Counted from the stretch's first letter, positions 41,530 through 49,754 are shown. The stretch: 64,000 nt of DNA from Roseibium suaedae (GCF_900142725.1 NZ_FRBW01000002.1:124001-188000); one strand, 5' to 3'. Program-made: numbers and translations. Notes: generated from the sequence alone by a model not told the origin.

Positions 41530-43013
41530 CAGGCAGCCTCCCCGCGATAGCGGAAGCGTGCGGTCGCGCTGTCGCAGGCATAGGCACCTGCAAACTCCGG
41601 CGCCCGCCGGGAAAGATCATCAACTGCATCCAGGATGGTCTGCACCTTGTCCTCACTCATCAGAACCGAGAAATTGAGACGGGTCCAGCCGGGCTTCTCC
41701 AGCTCCTGGCCGGACAGGATCGCCTGCCGCAGTTCCTGCGAGCGGGCCTGGTCATACCCAAGCAGGCGATGCGCATAGGGACCGGCACAGGCGCAACCGC
41801 CGCGCGCCTGAATGCCATAGAGATCCGAAAGCATGCGAGTAACAAGTTGTTGATGCAGGTACCCGCCGGTTTGCCCGCTCCGCACCCGGAAAGAGAACAC
41901 CGGCAGGCGCCGCTTGGCCGCTTCACAGCCCAGAATCTCGATCAGAGGATTGCCCCGCCAGGCGGCCAGAGCCTTCTGCCGCAGCTCTTCATGACGGCGG
42001 TCCAGATAGGCCGCACCGAGCGCATCCTTCACCAGGAAGCAAAGCGCGGCGCGGATATCTCCCGCAACATTGGGCGTACCGGCTTCTTCGCGCGCTTCCA
42101 GCTTCGCCGTGTAGTCATGCCCCCAGGGCGAGACGAAACGCACGGTGCCACCACCAGGCAGAACCGGCAGACGGCGGCGGACCGCTCCCTTCCGGACAAT
42201 CATGACGCCCGAAGCTCCAGGTCCGCCGATGAACTTGTGCGGCGACACGGCCACCGCATCCTTTTCAGCGTCCGTGCCCACAGCCATGTCGATCGGAAGA
42301 TACGGGCCGCTGCCCGCGCAATCCCAGACGGACAGGGCCCCGTGGCGTTTCAGCACCCGGCTCACCTCATCGGCATCCGTGACGATGCCGGTGACATTGG
42401 ACATCATGGAGAAGGCACCGACCACCAGCCGGTCTTCCCCGGCTCCGCCCTTGCGGGCTCCGGTCAGAACCGCCTCGAGCTCCGCAAGGTCCGGGCCTCC
42501 GTCCATTGCTTCGGAAATCTCGATGACTTCAGCCCCGCTCTCGCGCCAGGGCAGGATATTGGAGTGATGCTCATAGGGGCCGATCACGACCAGCGGCTTT
42601 TCACCGGCTTCAACCGCCTCCGAGACGCCCAGAAGATGAACCAGACGATTCAGGCCTGCCGTCGCTCCGGATCCGCAGAAGATCGTCGCGTGGCGGTCAT
42701 CCGCTCCGCACAGCCTGGCGATCTCGCCACGGGCAGCTTCCCTGAGGCGGGTCATGTAGCCCCCGCAGAAGGACGCTTCCGTATGGCTGTTGGAATAGTA
42801 GGGCAGCACCTTGGTGAGCATGAACTCTTCGACCTGGCGCAGTGCCCGGCCGGAGGCGACATAATCGGCATAGATCAGCGGCTTGACGCCGAACGGGCCC
42901 TCTACCGGCATGCCGTCGCCGATCAGTCCGTCCTGAAGCCGGCGCAGAAGATCCGGCGTTTCGAATGACGCGCGAAAGTCAGAAAGAAGTGCCGTACCGC
43001 CTTGAAGTGCCAT
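41529..43013 (-). CDS. Class-V aminotransferase-fold PLP enzyme (cysteine-desulfurase-like)
   Basis: This 494-residue protein starts at 43013 (MALQGGTALLSDFRASFETP) with a GGGGAA Shine-Dalgarno. The frame is open 26 codons further but would then almost touch the divergent Lrp gene. The fold is seen in IYADYVASGRALRQVEEFML, YYSNSHTEASFCGGY, VIGPYEHHSNILPWR and the PLP lysine in AVAVSPHKFIGGPGASG. A cysteine-bearing loop IQARGGCACAGPYAHRLLG resembles that of desulfurases and C-S lyases. The substrate is unknown. Coupling to an EgtC-like amidotransferase recalls EgtE-EgtC of ergothioneine synthesis, an inference only. Confidence 0.85.
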   Translation of the reverse strand: MALQGGTALLSDFRASFETPDLLRRLQDGLIGDGMPVEGPFGVKPLIYADYVASGRALRQVEEFMLTKVLPYYSNSHTEASFCGGYMTRLREAARGEIARLCGADDRHATIFCGSGATAGLNRLVHLLGVSEAVEAGEKPLVVIGPYEHHSNILPWRESGAEVIEISEAMDGGPDLAELEAVLTGARKGGAGEDRLVVGAFSMMSNVTGIVTDADEVSRVLKRHGALSVWDCAGSGPYLPIDMAVGTDAEKDAVAVSPHKFIGGPGASGVMIVRKGAVRRRLPVLPGGGTVRFVSPWGHDYTAKLEAREEAGTPNVAGDIRAALCFLVKDALGAAYLDRRHEELRQKALAAWRGNPLIEILGCEAAKRRLPVFSFRVRSGQTGGYLHQQLVTRMLSDLYGIQARGGCACAGPYAHRLLGYDQARSQELRQAILSGQELEKPGWTRLNFSVLMSEDKVQTILDAVDDLSRRAPEFAGAYACDSATARFRYRGEAA

Positions 43014-43120
43014 GGAATTCCCCGTCGAATAACCCGGGGCAGAGCCTATGATAGGCTGCTGGGTGATTTCCTCACCTGATTTGATCGCCATTGCGTTAAT
43101 TTTGTGTCATATGACCCATC

Positions 43121-43582
43121 ATGAACGAGAAAATCGACAAGATTGATCGAAAGATCCTCCGTGCGCTTCAGCGTGATTCCCGTCTCTCCCAGCGGGACAT
43201 CGCTGAAGAAGTCGGCCTGTCGCAAAACGCCTGCTGGCGGCGGATGAAGGCCTTGAGCGAAAGCGGCCTGATCAAGGGCCACACGATCCGCCTGGACCCG
43301 TCCGATCTGGGGCTCAACCTGACCGTCTTCGTGATGATCCGCACCCGGCACCATTCGCGCGAATGGCTGGACCAGTTCCGCAAGGAAGTCTCCAATATTC
43401 CCAATGTGATCGACTTCTACCGGATCGCCGGGGACTACGACTACATGCTCAAGGTGATCGCCGAGGACATGAACGCTTTCGACCGGATCTACCAGAAGAT
43501 GATCGACAAGATCGATCTGGAAACTGTGACCTCCTACATGACCATGGAAGCCATTGCCGACAGCCGGGACCTGCCGCTGTAG
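43121..43582 (+). CDS. Lrp/AsnC-family transcriptional regulator
   Basis: This 153-residue regulator has the N-terminal helix-turn-helix (IDKIDRKILRALQRDSRLSQ, then IAEEVGLSQNACWRRMKAL). The C-terminal RAM ligand-binding domain contains NIPNVIDFYRIAGDYDYMLK. The length is normal. It is divergent from the class-V aminotransferase gene across about 107 bp, the usual arrangement for a regulator of an amino-acid enzyme. It therefore probably senses an amino acid handled by that enzyme. Confidence 0.93.
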   Translation: MNEKIDKIDRKILRALQRDSRLSQRDIAEEVGLSQNACWRRMKALSESGLIKGHTIRLDPSDLGLNLTVFVMIRTRHHSREWLDQFRKEVSNIPNVIDFYRIAGDYDYMLKVIAEDMNAFDRIYQKMIDKIDLETVTSYMTMEAIADSRDLPL

Positions 43583-43585
43583 AAG

Positions 43586-43751
43586 CCCTCACCCGGACCT
43601 TCGGTCCGACCTCTCCCCACCGGGGAGAGGTGACGGCTGCAGCCTGGCGCGAGGTTTGTGCCAATACTGGGCATTATCTCGACCGGAGGCACAACGCCTC
43701 TCCATGGCAGAGCCTGCCCCCTCTCCCTCAGGGAGAGGGCTGGGGTGAGGG
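43586..43751. repeat. Short palindromic element, copy D
   Basis: A 166-bp copy of the CCCTCACCC...GGGTGAGGG element. The left hairpins are GGACCTTCGGTCC and CTCTCCCCACCGGGGAGAG. The right arm is CCCCTCTCCCTCAGGGAGAG, then GGCTGGGGTGAGGG. It lies between the convergent Lrp and YeeE genes. Confidence 0.8.
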
Positions 43752-43761
43752 TCCGAACGTC

Positions 43762-44808
43762 TCACTGATCCCCGATTAGCCTGTCCGTCACCACAGCCGA
43801 CAGCCAGATGCCGCAGAGGGTGATCCAGGCGGTGAGCGCAAAGATTGACGCACCGGAGACCCCGGCCCCGACCGCGCAGCCACCGGCCAGCATGCCACCG
43901 AACCCCATCAGCGCGGCGCCGGACAGATAGCGCGCCATGGAGCGCCCGCTTTCAAATCCCTGAAGCACCAGCTCCCGGCTGAGAAGTGCGGCCAGAAACG
44001 ACCCGAGAAACACACCGGGGACGAGACCTATGGCGAAATCCACCTGAGAGCCCGGAGGCGACAGGAACAGCATCAAGGCATCGGCGGAAGGGCCGGTGAA
44101 GGTGACCGCTTCCACCTGCACCGGATCGAAGGCCTGGGACGCCATGGAACTGGTGAACCACCAGGCCAGCGGCACGGCAAGCCCGGCAAGCGCCGCAGAA
44201 ACCATGTGCCAGAGCCCTGCCCGGCTGCGGACGGCAATGGTCAGTCCCGCAACAAGCCACGCTCCCAGAAACCCAAAGGAAAGCCATGCGGGGATAGATA
44301 AGAGCGCGATCAGATCGTTGCCCCCTGTATCCGCCGTCGTCCACCAGCCGGCAATCCAGCCGCGCAGAGGCATCAGGATGCCGTGCAGGCTCGCCTGCGC
44401 CATGACGGCAAAGACCAGACCGGACAGCAAGGCGCGGAGATTACCCGTGGCCGAAAGAACCAGCAGCCGGGACGCGCAGCCCCGCGCCATCACCATGCCT
44501 GCGCCGAACATCAGACCCCCGGTCAAGGCACCGGAGAGACTTTGCGGTGAGGCCAGCTGCCGGGCTTCGCTTGCCTGCACTTCGCCCAACGCGACGAGTA
44601 TCTGGGTTGTCAGTACCGCAGCCGAAAAGGCAAAGAGCCAGACCGCCAGCCTTGCGCCAAACACACCATGGGCAAAATCCAGCGCCGCAGCTCTCAGACA
44701 GAAACGGCTCTGCTGGGCAAAGGCCCCAAAGATCATGCCGACGAAAAGCCCGCCTCCCGCTAGGATCACCGGCTCGGGAAATCGCTCAAGTAAAACCGTC
44801 AGATCCAT
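43762..44808 (-). CDS. YeeE/YedE-family sulfur-compound transporter (SoxT-like)
   Basis: This 348-residue inner-membrane protein has about nine hydrophobic segments and the two glycine-rich half-repeats of the family (LFVGMIFGAFAQQSRFCLRA and GFGGMLAGGCAVGAGVSGAS). The signature GAGMVMARGCASRLL is also present. Family members such as TsuA import thiosulfate, and SoxT homologues occur in sox clusters. The cysteines in RFCLRA, RGCASR and GGCAVG are conserved in thiosulfate carriers. It is divergent from the metallo-beta-lactamase gene, and the shared gap carries the putative SoxR motif. Confidence 0.88.
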   Translation of the reverse strand: MDLTVLLERFPEPVILAGGGLFVGMIFGAFAQQSRFCLRAAALDFAHGVFGARLAVWLFAFSAAVLTTQILVALGEVQASEARQLASPQSLSGALTGGLMFGAGMVMARGCASRLLVLSATGNLRALLSGLVFAVMAQASLHGILMPLRGWIAGWWTTADTGGNDLIALLSIPAWLSFGFLGAWLVAGLTIAVRSRAGLWHMVSAALAGLAVPLAWWFTSSMASQAFDPVQVEAVTFTGPSADALMLFLSPPGSQVDFAIGLVPGVFLGSFLAALLSRELVLQGFESGRSMARYLSGAALMGFGGMLAGGCAVGAGVSGASIFALTAWITLCGIWLSAVVTDRLIGDQ

Positions 44809-44897
44809 TCGCCCGCACCTCCAGATCGGGTTACAAGCCCATCAATCCGCGCCGGGATGCCGCGCCGCATTGACGTTTCGCAAGGAAACGCCGATAA

Positions 44898-44917
44898 ATT
44901 CAAAAAATTGCATATGT
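44898..44917. promoter_or_regulatory. Putative SoxR operator motif, site 1
   Basis: ATTCAAAAAATTGCATATGT lies in the divergent YeeE / metallo-beta-lactamase gap. It shares ATTCAAA-AAT-CATATGT with the motif upstream of soxX. Confidence 0.4.
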
Positions 44918-44926
44918 GGAGGAAGC

Positions 44927-45901
44927 ATGTCCATTCGATTGCCACAGGCACCAAAAGCAAAGCTGCAGCATCAGGCCGGCTCGATCCCTTGCGCCCTGAA
45001 CCGCAGAAGCTTCCTCGCAGGCAGCCTTGCCGCCAGCACCGCCCTCTGGAGTGGCCGCCCGGTATATGCAGCCCCATTGGCCTTCGGCTCGGTAACCGTT
45101 GAAGCCATATCGGATGGATCGCTCACGCTGCCGGTGAATTTCGTGCTTCCCGACCAGAACGCCGCGGAGATCGAAAGCCTCTTCAAACCCTACGGACTTG
45201 CGACCGATGCCTTGCTGCCGGACTGCAATGTCACCCTGCTGCGCATCGCAAACCGCGTTGTCCTGTTCGACGCCGGCGCGGGTCCAAATTTTCAGGCAAC
45301 GGCCGGTCAGCTTGGCGCGAACATGGAGGCAGCCGGTATCTCACCGGAGGAAATCACAGACGTGATCTTCACCCATGGCCACCCGGATCATCTGTGGGGC
45401 GTTCTCGACGATTTCGGCGACCCGCTCTTTGCCTCGGCCCGCCATTGGGTGCCGCAGGGCGAATGGGACTACTGGCGGGCGGAAGACACGCTGGCCAACA
45501 CTCCCGACGACCGCAAGAGCCTTGTGGCAGGGGCACAGACCCGCCTTGAGGCAATTGCAGACATGGTCGACATGGTGACGGACGGAATGGAGGTTCTGCC
45601 GGGCGTCGAAGCCATCTCAACGCCCGGCCATACCCCGGGCCACATGTCCTATATGCTGCATTCGGGCGGCGAGAGCCTGCTGGTGACGGGAGATGCGATC
45701 TCCAATTCGGTGATTTCCTTCGAGCGCCCGGACTGGCATTCGGGCACGGACCAGGATCCTGTTCTGGGGGCCAGGACCCGCTCTGCCCTGCTGGACCGGA
45801 TTGCGACGGAGCGCACTCGCATACTCGGCTATCACCTGCCCCATCCGGGCCTCGGCATGGCGGAGCGCAAGGGAACGGCCTACCGCTTCGTTCCGGCCTG
45901 A
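44927..45901 (+). CDS. Tat-exported metallo-beta-lactamase-fold hydrolase (SoxH-like position)
   Basis: This 324-residue protein starts at 44927 with a GGAGG Shine-Dalgarno. The N-terminal region carries a twin-arginine signal (NRRSFLAGSLAASTALWSG), so it is exported folded with its metals. The zinc-binding motif is FTHGHPDHLWG, with further ligands in ISTPGHTPGHMSYM, VTGDAISN and the C-terminal GYHLPHPGLG. SoxH proteins of sox clusters are in this family, but the substrate is unproven. A long open frame continues upstream from 44096, but it only runs antisense through the YeeE gene and ignores the strong ribosome-binding site. Confidence 0.88.
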   Translation: MSIRLPQAPKAKLQHQAGSIPCALNRRSFLAGSLAASTALWSGRPVYAAPLAFGSVTVEAISDGSLTLPVNFVLPDQNAAEIESLFKPYGLATDALLPDCNVTLLRIANRVVLFDAGAGPNFQATAGQLGANMEAAGISPEEITDVIFTHGHPDHLWGVLDDFGDPLFASARHWVPQGEWDYWRAEDTLANTPDDRKSLVAGAQTRLEAIADMVDMVTDGMEVLPGVEAISTPGHTPGHMSYMLHSGGESLLVTGDAISNSVISFERPDWHSGTDQDPVLGARTRSALLDRIATERTRILGYHLPHPGLGMAERKGTAYRFVPA

Positions 45902-45923
45902 GGAACCGCCCGAGAGGACGTGT

Positions 45924-47015
45924 TCAGGGCGCTTCGGCAGAGTTGCGCCGGAACGCCGACCAGGGCGAGCCTTCGATCAGCCAGGCCAGACCGATGCGGG
46001 CGCCCAGCGCCATGGACCCCATGACCAGCGGCACGGACAAGGCCAGCGTGGAAGCGCCGCTGACGCCCTGGCCGATGGTGCAGCCCATGGCAAAGACCCC
46101 GCCCACTCCCATGAGCACCGCGCCAAGAAGATGACGGGACAATTCCCGCGCATCATCGCAGGCCTCCCATCGCATATCCTTCTTCCAGCGCGCGCCGAGG
46201 AACGCGCCGAGCAAAGTTCCTGCGACAAGCCCCACGCCATAGTCGGGCGCGGTCCCCGTGTAGGTCACAAGCTGCAAGAGGCTGTCCGCCACCGGCACCA
46301 CGAAGGACCCCGCCTCGATCTGCACTGGAAAGAAGGCCTCATGGGAGAGGAAACTGGTCGCCCACCAGCCAAAGGAAATCACCAGACCGATGATCACGCC
46401 GGTGAGAATCTGCAGCCGCTTTTGCCGGTAGGTGCTGGAGCGGAACACCCAGAACGCCAGTCCGCCAGCGGCCACAACAGGCACCACGGATTTGAGGTTC
46501 AGCCCGGTCAAAGCGGTCAGGACACTGCCGATGGACTGATCTCCGGCGGCGCTGAGATCCAGCATCAGATTGTCGACGATCAGCACGCGCAGCTGCGCGA
46601 TCAGACCGCGCTGCGCTGCCAGGGCGGAAAGGCCCAGAACGATCAGGACAACAAGCGCCCGCAAGCTGCCGCCCCCTAAACGGATCACCGCACCGAACCC
46701 GCAAGTGCCTACCAGCGCCATGCCGATGCCAAACATCAGGCCGCCGAGAATGGCACCGGTCCAGGGAAGGTTCGGGGAGAGATAGAAACTGCGCTCGATA
46801 TCCGCGAGCCCGAAGGCTGCCAGCGCCTGCGTTGCGGCAATGGCAATGGCAGCCGCCAGCACCCATGTGCGCAGACCAGTCGCATCTCCCATGTACCAAT
46901 AGCGTTCCAGCGAAGACAGGGTGCAAAAGCGGTTCACCCGCGCTGTGAACCCCAGCACGATGCCCGCAATCGCTCCCAGCATGGGCAGGGCCCAATGCGG
47001 GTCGATGTCTCCCAT
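45924..47015 (-). CDS. soxT: YeeE/YedE-family transporter (SoxT-like), second copy
   Basis: This 363-residue inner-membrane protein starts at 47015 (MGDIDPHWALPMLGAIAGIV) with a GGAGGAG Shine-Dalgarno. An ATG five codons earlier overlaps that site. About ten hydrophobic segments and the family motifs TARVNRFCTLSSLERY, GLMFGIGMALVGTCGFGAVI and GGVFAMGCTIGQGVSGAST are present, with their cysteines. In other sox clusters this gene lies in the soxR-soxS-soxT unit and is thought to import sulfur compounds. Here it follows soxR by 64 bases on the same strand. It is only distantly similar to the copy at 43762. Confidence 0.9.
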   Translation of the reverse strand: MGDIDPHWALPMLGAIAGIVLGFTARVNRFCTLSSLERYWYMGDATGLRTWVLAAAIAIAATQALAAFGLADIERSFYLSPNLPWTGAILGGLMFGIGMALVGTCGFGAVIRLGGGSLRALVVLIVLGLSALAAQRGLIAQLRVLIVDNLMLDLSAAGDQSIGSVLTALTGLNLKSVVPVVAAGGLAFWVFRSSTYRQKRLQILTGVIIGLVISFGWWATSFLSHEAFFPVQIEAGSFVVPVADSLLQLVTYTGTAPDYGVGLVAGTLLGAFLGARWKKDMRWEACDDARELSRHLLGAVLMGVGGVFAMGCTIGQGVSGASTLALSVPLVMGSMALGARIGLAWLIEGSPWSAFRRNSAEAP

Positions 47016-47079
47016 GGTCTCCTCCCCCATGGTTCAGCAAGAAATCCGGCATCCCCTCCTCGGCGGGTGCCGGCTTGCC

Positions 47080-47439
47080 TCAGGCGTCCTGTCCCAGTGC
47101 GGGCCGGACGTCCCTGCAAAACAGTTCGTAGAGGGAGGAGACGATGTTCGAGACTTCGCCATCCACCATCGAATAATAGATCATGCGCCCATCCCGGCGG
47201 GTGGCAACGAGACCATCGGACCGCAGCCGCGCCAACTGCTGGGAGACTGCCGCCTGTGGCATGGTCAGGATCTCTTCCAGTTCTGAAACAGACTTTTCCC
47301 CCTCGGCCAGAAGGCAGAGAATCAGCAGGCGCACCTCATGGGAAAGGGCCTTCAGAAGATCACTGGCCTTTCGGGCCTGCTCCATCAGCGCGTCCAGATC
47401 GGCAGGGGCCACTCCGGCCTTGAGGATTGGAAGGGTCAT
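47080..47439 (-). CDS. soxR: ArsR-family persulfide-type repressor SoxR
   Basis: This 119-residue winged-helix repressor has the ArsR core (ASDLLKALSHEVRLLILCLL, SELEEILTMPQAAVSQQLAR, DGLVATRRDGRMIYYSMVDG). It carries two cysteines, Cys42 and Cys108, at the spacing of the BigR/SqrR/SoxR persulfide sensors. In those a tetrasulfide bridge forms and DNA is released. It has no CxC metal site, which argues against arsenic or zinc sensing. It lies between soxS and soxT on the minus strand and probably represses the sox operons until sulfane sulfur appears. Confidence 0.93.
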   Translation of the reverse strand: MTLPILKAGVAPADLDALMEQARKASDLLKALSHEVRLLILCLLAEGEKSVSELEEILTMPQAAVSQQLARLRSDGLVATRRDGRMIYYSMVDGEVSNIVSSLYELFCRDVRPALGQDA

Positions 47440-47506
47440 CGTCCACTCGTACCAGTATTCAGTTTGCCTGGGCGGGAAGCCGCCTGAGGCCTGACAGTCC
47501 GCTCCA

Positions 47507-47887
47507 TCAGGAGGCGTCTGCTTTCACTTTCTCTGCGGGGAGCTTCGACAACATCGCACCCAGCATCGGCCAGAAGAAATCAGCCCCCGGATACCCGCGC
47601 AGCCGTGCCACTTCCACGCCGTCCTCCACCAGAATGAAAGTCGGCGTCAGCCGTTCGAGGCGCACGCCCGACAGATCCTCGGGCCAGTCACCTGAAATGT
47701 CGATACGGCGCAGGGGCGCCTGCTGCCCCTCCTCCGTCTTCGGATAGGCAGTGCCGATTTCCTCGTTCCAGCGCTTGCACCAGACGCAACCGGGTTGCTC
47801 CAGCATCAAGAGCTCCGCCGCCTGCACGGCCCCGACCGGGCCAAGCAAAGCAACTGCGAAGACCAGCCGTAAAAAGACCGCACGCAC
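47507..47887 (-). CDS. soxS: Periplasmic thioredoxin-like protein SoxS
   Basis: This 126-residue protein has a signal peptide (VFLRLVFAVALLGPVGAVQA) and a thioredoxin-like active site in EQPGCVWCKRWNEEIG. The remainder (LTPTFILVEDGVEVARLRGY, then PGADFFWPMLGAML) carries the cis-proline of the fold. In Paracoccus, SoxS keeps the SoxYZ carrier in its active state. It is the first gene of the minus-strand soxS-soxR-soxT unit and is divergent from soxW. Confidence 0.92.
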   Translation of the reverse strand: MRAVFLRLVFAVALLGPVGAVQAAELLMLEQPGCVWCKRWNEEIGTAYPKTEEGQQAPLRRIDISGDWPEDLSGVRLERLTPTFILVEDGVEVARLRGYPGADFFWPMLGAMLSKLPAEKVKADAS

Positions 47888-47910
47888 GCCACACCTCTCG
47901 AAATGTTTGA

Positions 47911-47933
47911 TTGCAATATATAGACGGATTTGA
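47911..47933. promoter_or_regulatory. Putative SoxR operator motif, site 2
   Basis: On the minus strand the divergent soxS/soxW gap reads ATTCAAAT followed by CCGTCTATATATTGC. The ATTCAAA...ATAT pattern matches sites 1 and 3. Confidence 0.35.
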
Positions 47934-48041
47934 ATATTTTAAAGTCACCTGGCAGTGATCTTTCCCGGAAGATGGAAAGTGCGCGCGGCATCCATCCGAT
48001 TGGGCCTTGCGAAGAAGAGAGCCAGGCTCCGGGAGGTCCAG

Positions 48042-48629
48042 ATGATCCGTTCTTTCGCCGCTTTGATTCTCTCTTTTGCGTTTTTCGCCTCAACAGCCCT
48101 GGCAGCGACCGTGGGCGATGACGGTTTGCACAAGGAAGACTGGTTCACCATCACGTTCCGCGACATCGCCGAGGATATCCGCGCTGCCAAGGCAGACGGC
48201 AAGCGTCTGGTGATGATCTATGAACAGCGCGGCTGCATCTATTGCCGGGCCATGCACGAGAAACTTCTGACGGATCCAGAGGTCTCCGACTACATCAAGG
48301 AGCACTTCATGGTGGTCCAGTACAACATGTTCGGCGATGAGGATGTGACTGATCTGGATGGGGAATCCCTTACGGAAAAGACCGCGGCCCGCAAATGGGG
48401 CTATCTCTTTACCCCGACAATCGTGTTCCTGCCCGACGAGGTTCCAGAGGGCAAAAGCGTTGCCGATGCGGCCGTCGCCGTGATGCCCGGCGCCTTCGGC
48501 AAATGGACCTTCCTCAACATGTTCAAGTGGGTCGAGGAAAAGGGCTATGACAGCGGCGAGCACTTCCAGAAATACCACGCCCGGAAAATCGAGGAACTCC
48601 GCGCCGCAGGCAAGTTGACAGAAGAGTGA
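48042..48629 (+). CDS. soxW: Periplasmic thioredoxin SoxW
   Basis: This 195-residue protein starts at 48042 with a GGGAGG Shine-Dalgarno. A signal peptide (SFAALILSFAFFASTALAA) is followed by a thioredoxin-like domain with the active site IYEQRGCIYCRAMHEKLL and the cis-proline segment FTPTIVFLPDEV. SoxW supplies reductant to SoxS/SoxYZ in other clusters, usually via SoxV (CcdA). No soxV is in the window. The frame is open 29 codons further upstream without a signal sequence. It heads the plus-strand sox genes, with 159 bases before soxX. Confidence 0.92.
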   Translation: MIRSFAALILSFAFFASTALAATVGDDGLHKEDWFTITFRDIAEDIRAAKADGKRLVMIYEQRGCIYCRAMHEKLLTDPEVSDYIKEHFMVVQYNMFGDEDVTDLDGESLTEKTAARKWGYLFTPTIVFLPDEVPEGKSVADAAVAVMPGAFGKWTFLNMFKWVEEKGYDSGEHFQKYHARKIEELRAAGKLTEE

Positions 48630-48684
48630 GGAACGGGTGTAACGCCCCTTCCCGCACGAATGTCCAAAATCCTCTTGGCAACAC

Positions 48685-48702
48685 ATTCAAATAATCATAT
48701 GT
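48685..48702. promoter_or_regulatory. Putative SoxR operator motif, site 3
   Basis: ATTCAAATAATCATATGT lies about 90 bases upstream of soxX. It shares its core with the motif at 44898-44917. Confidence 0.4.
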
Positions 48703-48788
48703 TTCATTCCGAGGAGGAAACCGGATCGCCTTGCGCGCACCGGTTTACGGGGCCAGCGAGTCCCGAGGAGAGGAGGAAAGCCAAGCCA

Positions 48789-49250
48789 ATGACCAGAGGC
48801 TTCATCTATTCCATTGCCGCGGCAACCCTGGCGCTGTCTGCACCGGCGATGGCCGGCACGGTGGCTCCGGGCGACGTGGTCTTTGCCGACATGTCAGTCG
48901 CCACGTCCATGACCGGCGAAACCGGTGATCCGGCAAACGGCCGCAAGGTCTTTGCCGACCGCAAGAAGGGCAATTGCCTGGCCTGCCACGCAAACACCGA
49001 TCTCAAGAACGAACTGTTCCATGGAGACGTCGGACCGTCGCTCGATGGTGCCGGCAGCCGCTGGTCGCCCGAGCAGCTGCGCGCCATCGTTGCCAACTCG
49101 AAGCAGGTCTTCGGTGACCAGACCGTCATGCCCGGCTTCTACAGCCTGGTTGTCGGCAAGGACATCGCCAAGGAATTCGAGGGAAAAACCATTCTCTCCG
49201 CCCAGGAGGTCGAGGATGTGGTCGCCTATCTGACCACCCTCACCGATTGA
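48789..49250 (+). CDS. soxX: Sulfur-oxidising cytochrome subunit SoxX
   Basis: This 153-residue periplasmic c-type cytochrome pairs with SoxA to attach thiosulfate to the SoxY cysteine. A signal peptide ends at LALSAPAMAG. The single haem motif is GNCLACHANTDL, and the distal methionine is probably in VMPGFYS. The start at 48789 (MTRGFIYSIAAATLALSAPA) gives a proper signal peptide. Reading further upstream adds 43 residues with none. The AGGAGG Shine-Dalgarno lies about 12 bases upstream. soxY follows after 28 bases. Confidence 0.95.
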   Translation: MTRGFIYSIAAATLALSAPAMAGTVAPGDVVFADMSVATSMTGETGDPANGRKVFADRKKGNCLACHANTDLKNELFHGDVGPSLDGAGSRWSPEQLRAIVANSKQVFGDQTVMPGFYSLVVGKDIAKEFEGKTILSAQEVEDVVAYLTTLTD

Positions 49251-49278
49251 GCAAGACAAGAGATTCAAGGAGCAAGGG

Positions 49279-49728
49279 ATGACCCTGACACGACGCGATG
49301 CACTTGGCCTGGCCGCCGGGACTGTCGCTTTCCTGACCTTTGGAGGCAAGCTTGCCTTCGCTGCGGCTGAAGAAACCGCAGCCGCCATCTCCGCCTTTAC
49401 CGGCGGCAAGGAACCGGCCACTGGCAAGATCACGCTTGATGCCCCGGAAATCGCTGAAAACGGCAACACCGTTCCGGTCGGCGTAACCGTCGAAAGCCCG
49501 ATGACCGCCGATGACCATGTGGTCTCGGTGATGATCCTGGCTGAAGGCAATCCGAACCCGCAGGTGGCGACGTTCAACTTCACGCTGATGAGCGGCACCG
49601 CAGAAGCCAAGACCCGTATCCGTCTGGCCAAGACCCAGAACGTGGTGGCCATCGCCAAGATGAGCGACGGCAGCACCTACATCGACAAGAAGGAAGTCAA
49701 GGTCACCATCGGTGGCTGCGGCGGCTGA
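49279..49728 (+). CDS. soxY: Sulfur carrier protein SoxY
   Basis: This 149-residue protein carries the sulfur intermediate on the cysteine of its C-terminal GGCGG arm (KEVKVTIGGCGG), which is intact. A twin-arginine signal (MTLTRRDALGLAAGTVAFLT) exports it, normally together with SoxZ. The body is the immunoglobulin-like SoxY fold, with TVPVGVTVESPMTADDHVVS. It is followed by soxZ after 26 bases. Confidence 0.97.
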   Translation: MTLTRRDALGLAAGTVAFLTFGGKLAFAAAEETAAAISAFTGGKEPATGKITLDAPEIAENGNTVPVGVTVESPMTADDHVVSVMILAEGNPNPQVATFNFTLMSGTAEAKTRIRLAKTQNVVAIAKMSDGSTYIDKKEVKVTIGGCGG

Positions 49729-49754
49729 GGACAGGCTTAGGAAGGAACACCAAG

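Noticed and set aside
41247..42968. A 573-codon plus-strand frame opposite the class-V aminotransferase
   Set aside because: Antisense shadow, no ribosome-binding site or motif.
44096..44926. An N-terminal extension of the metallo-beta-lactamase gene
   Set aside because: It would overlap the YeeE gene antisense. The strong GGAGG site and Tat signal place the start at 44927.
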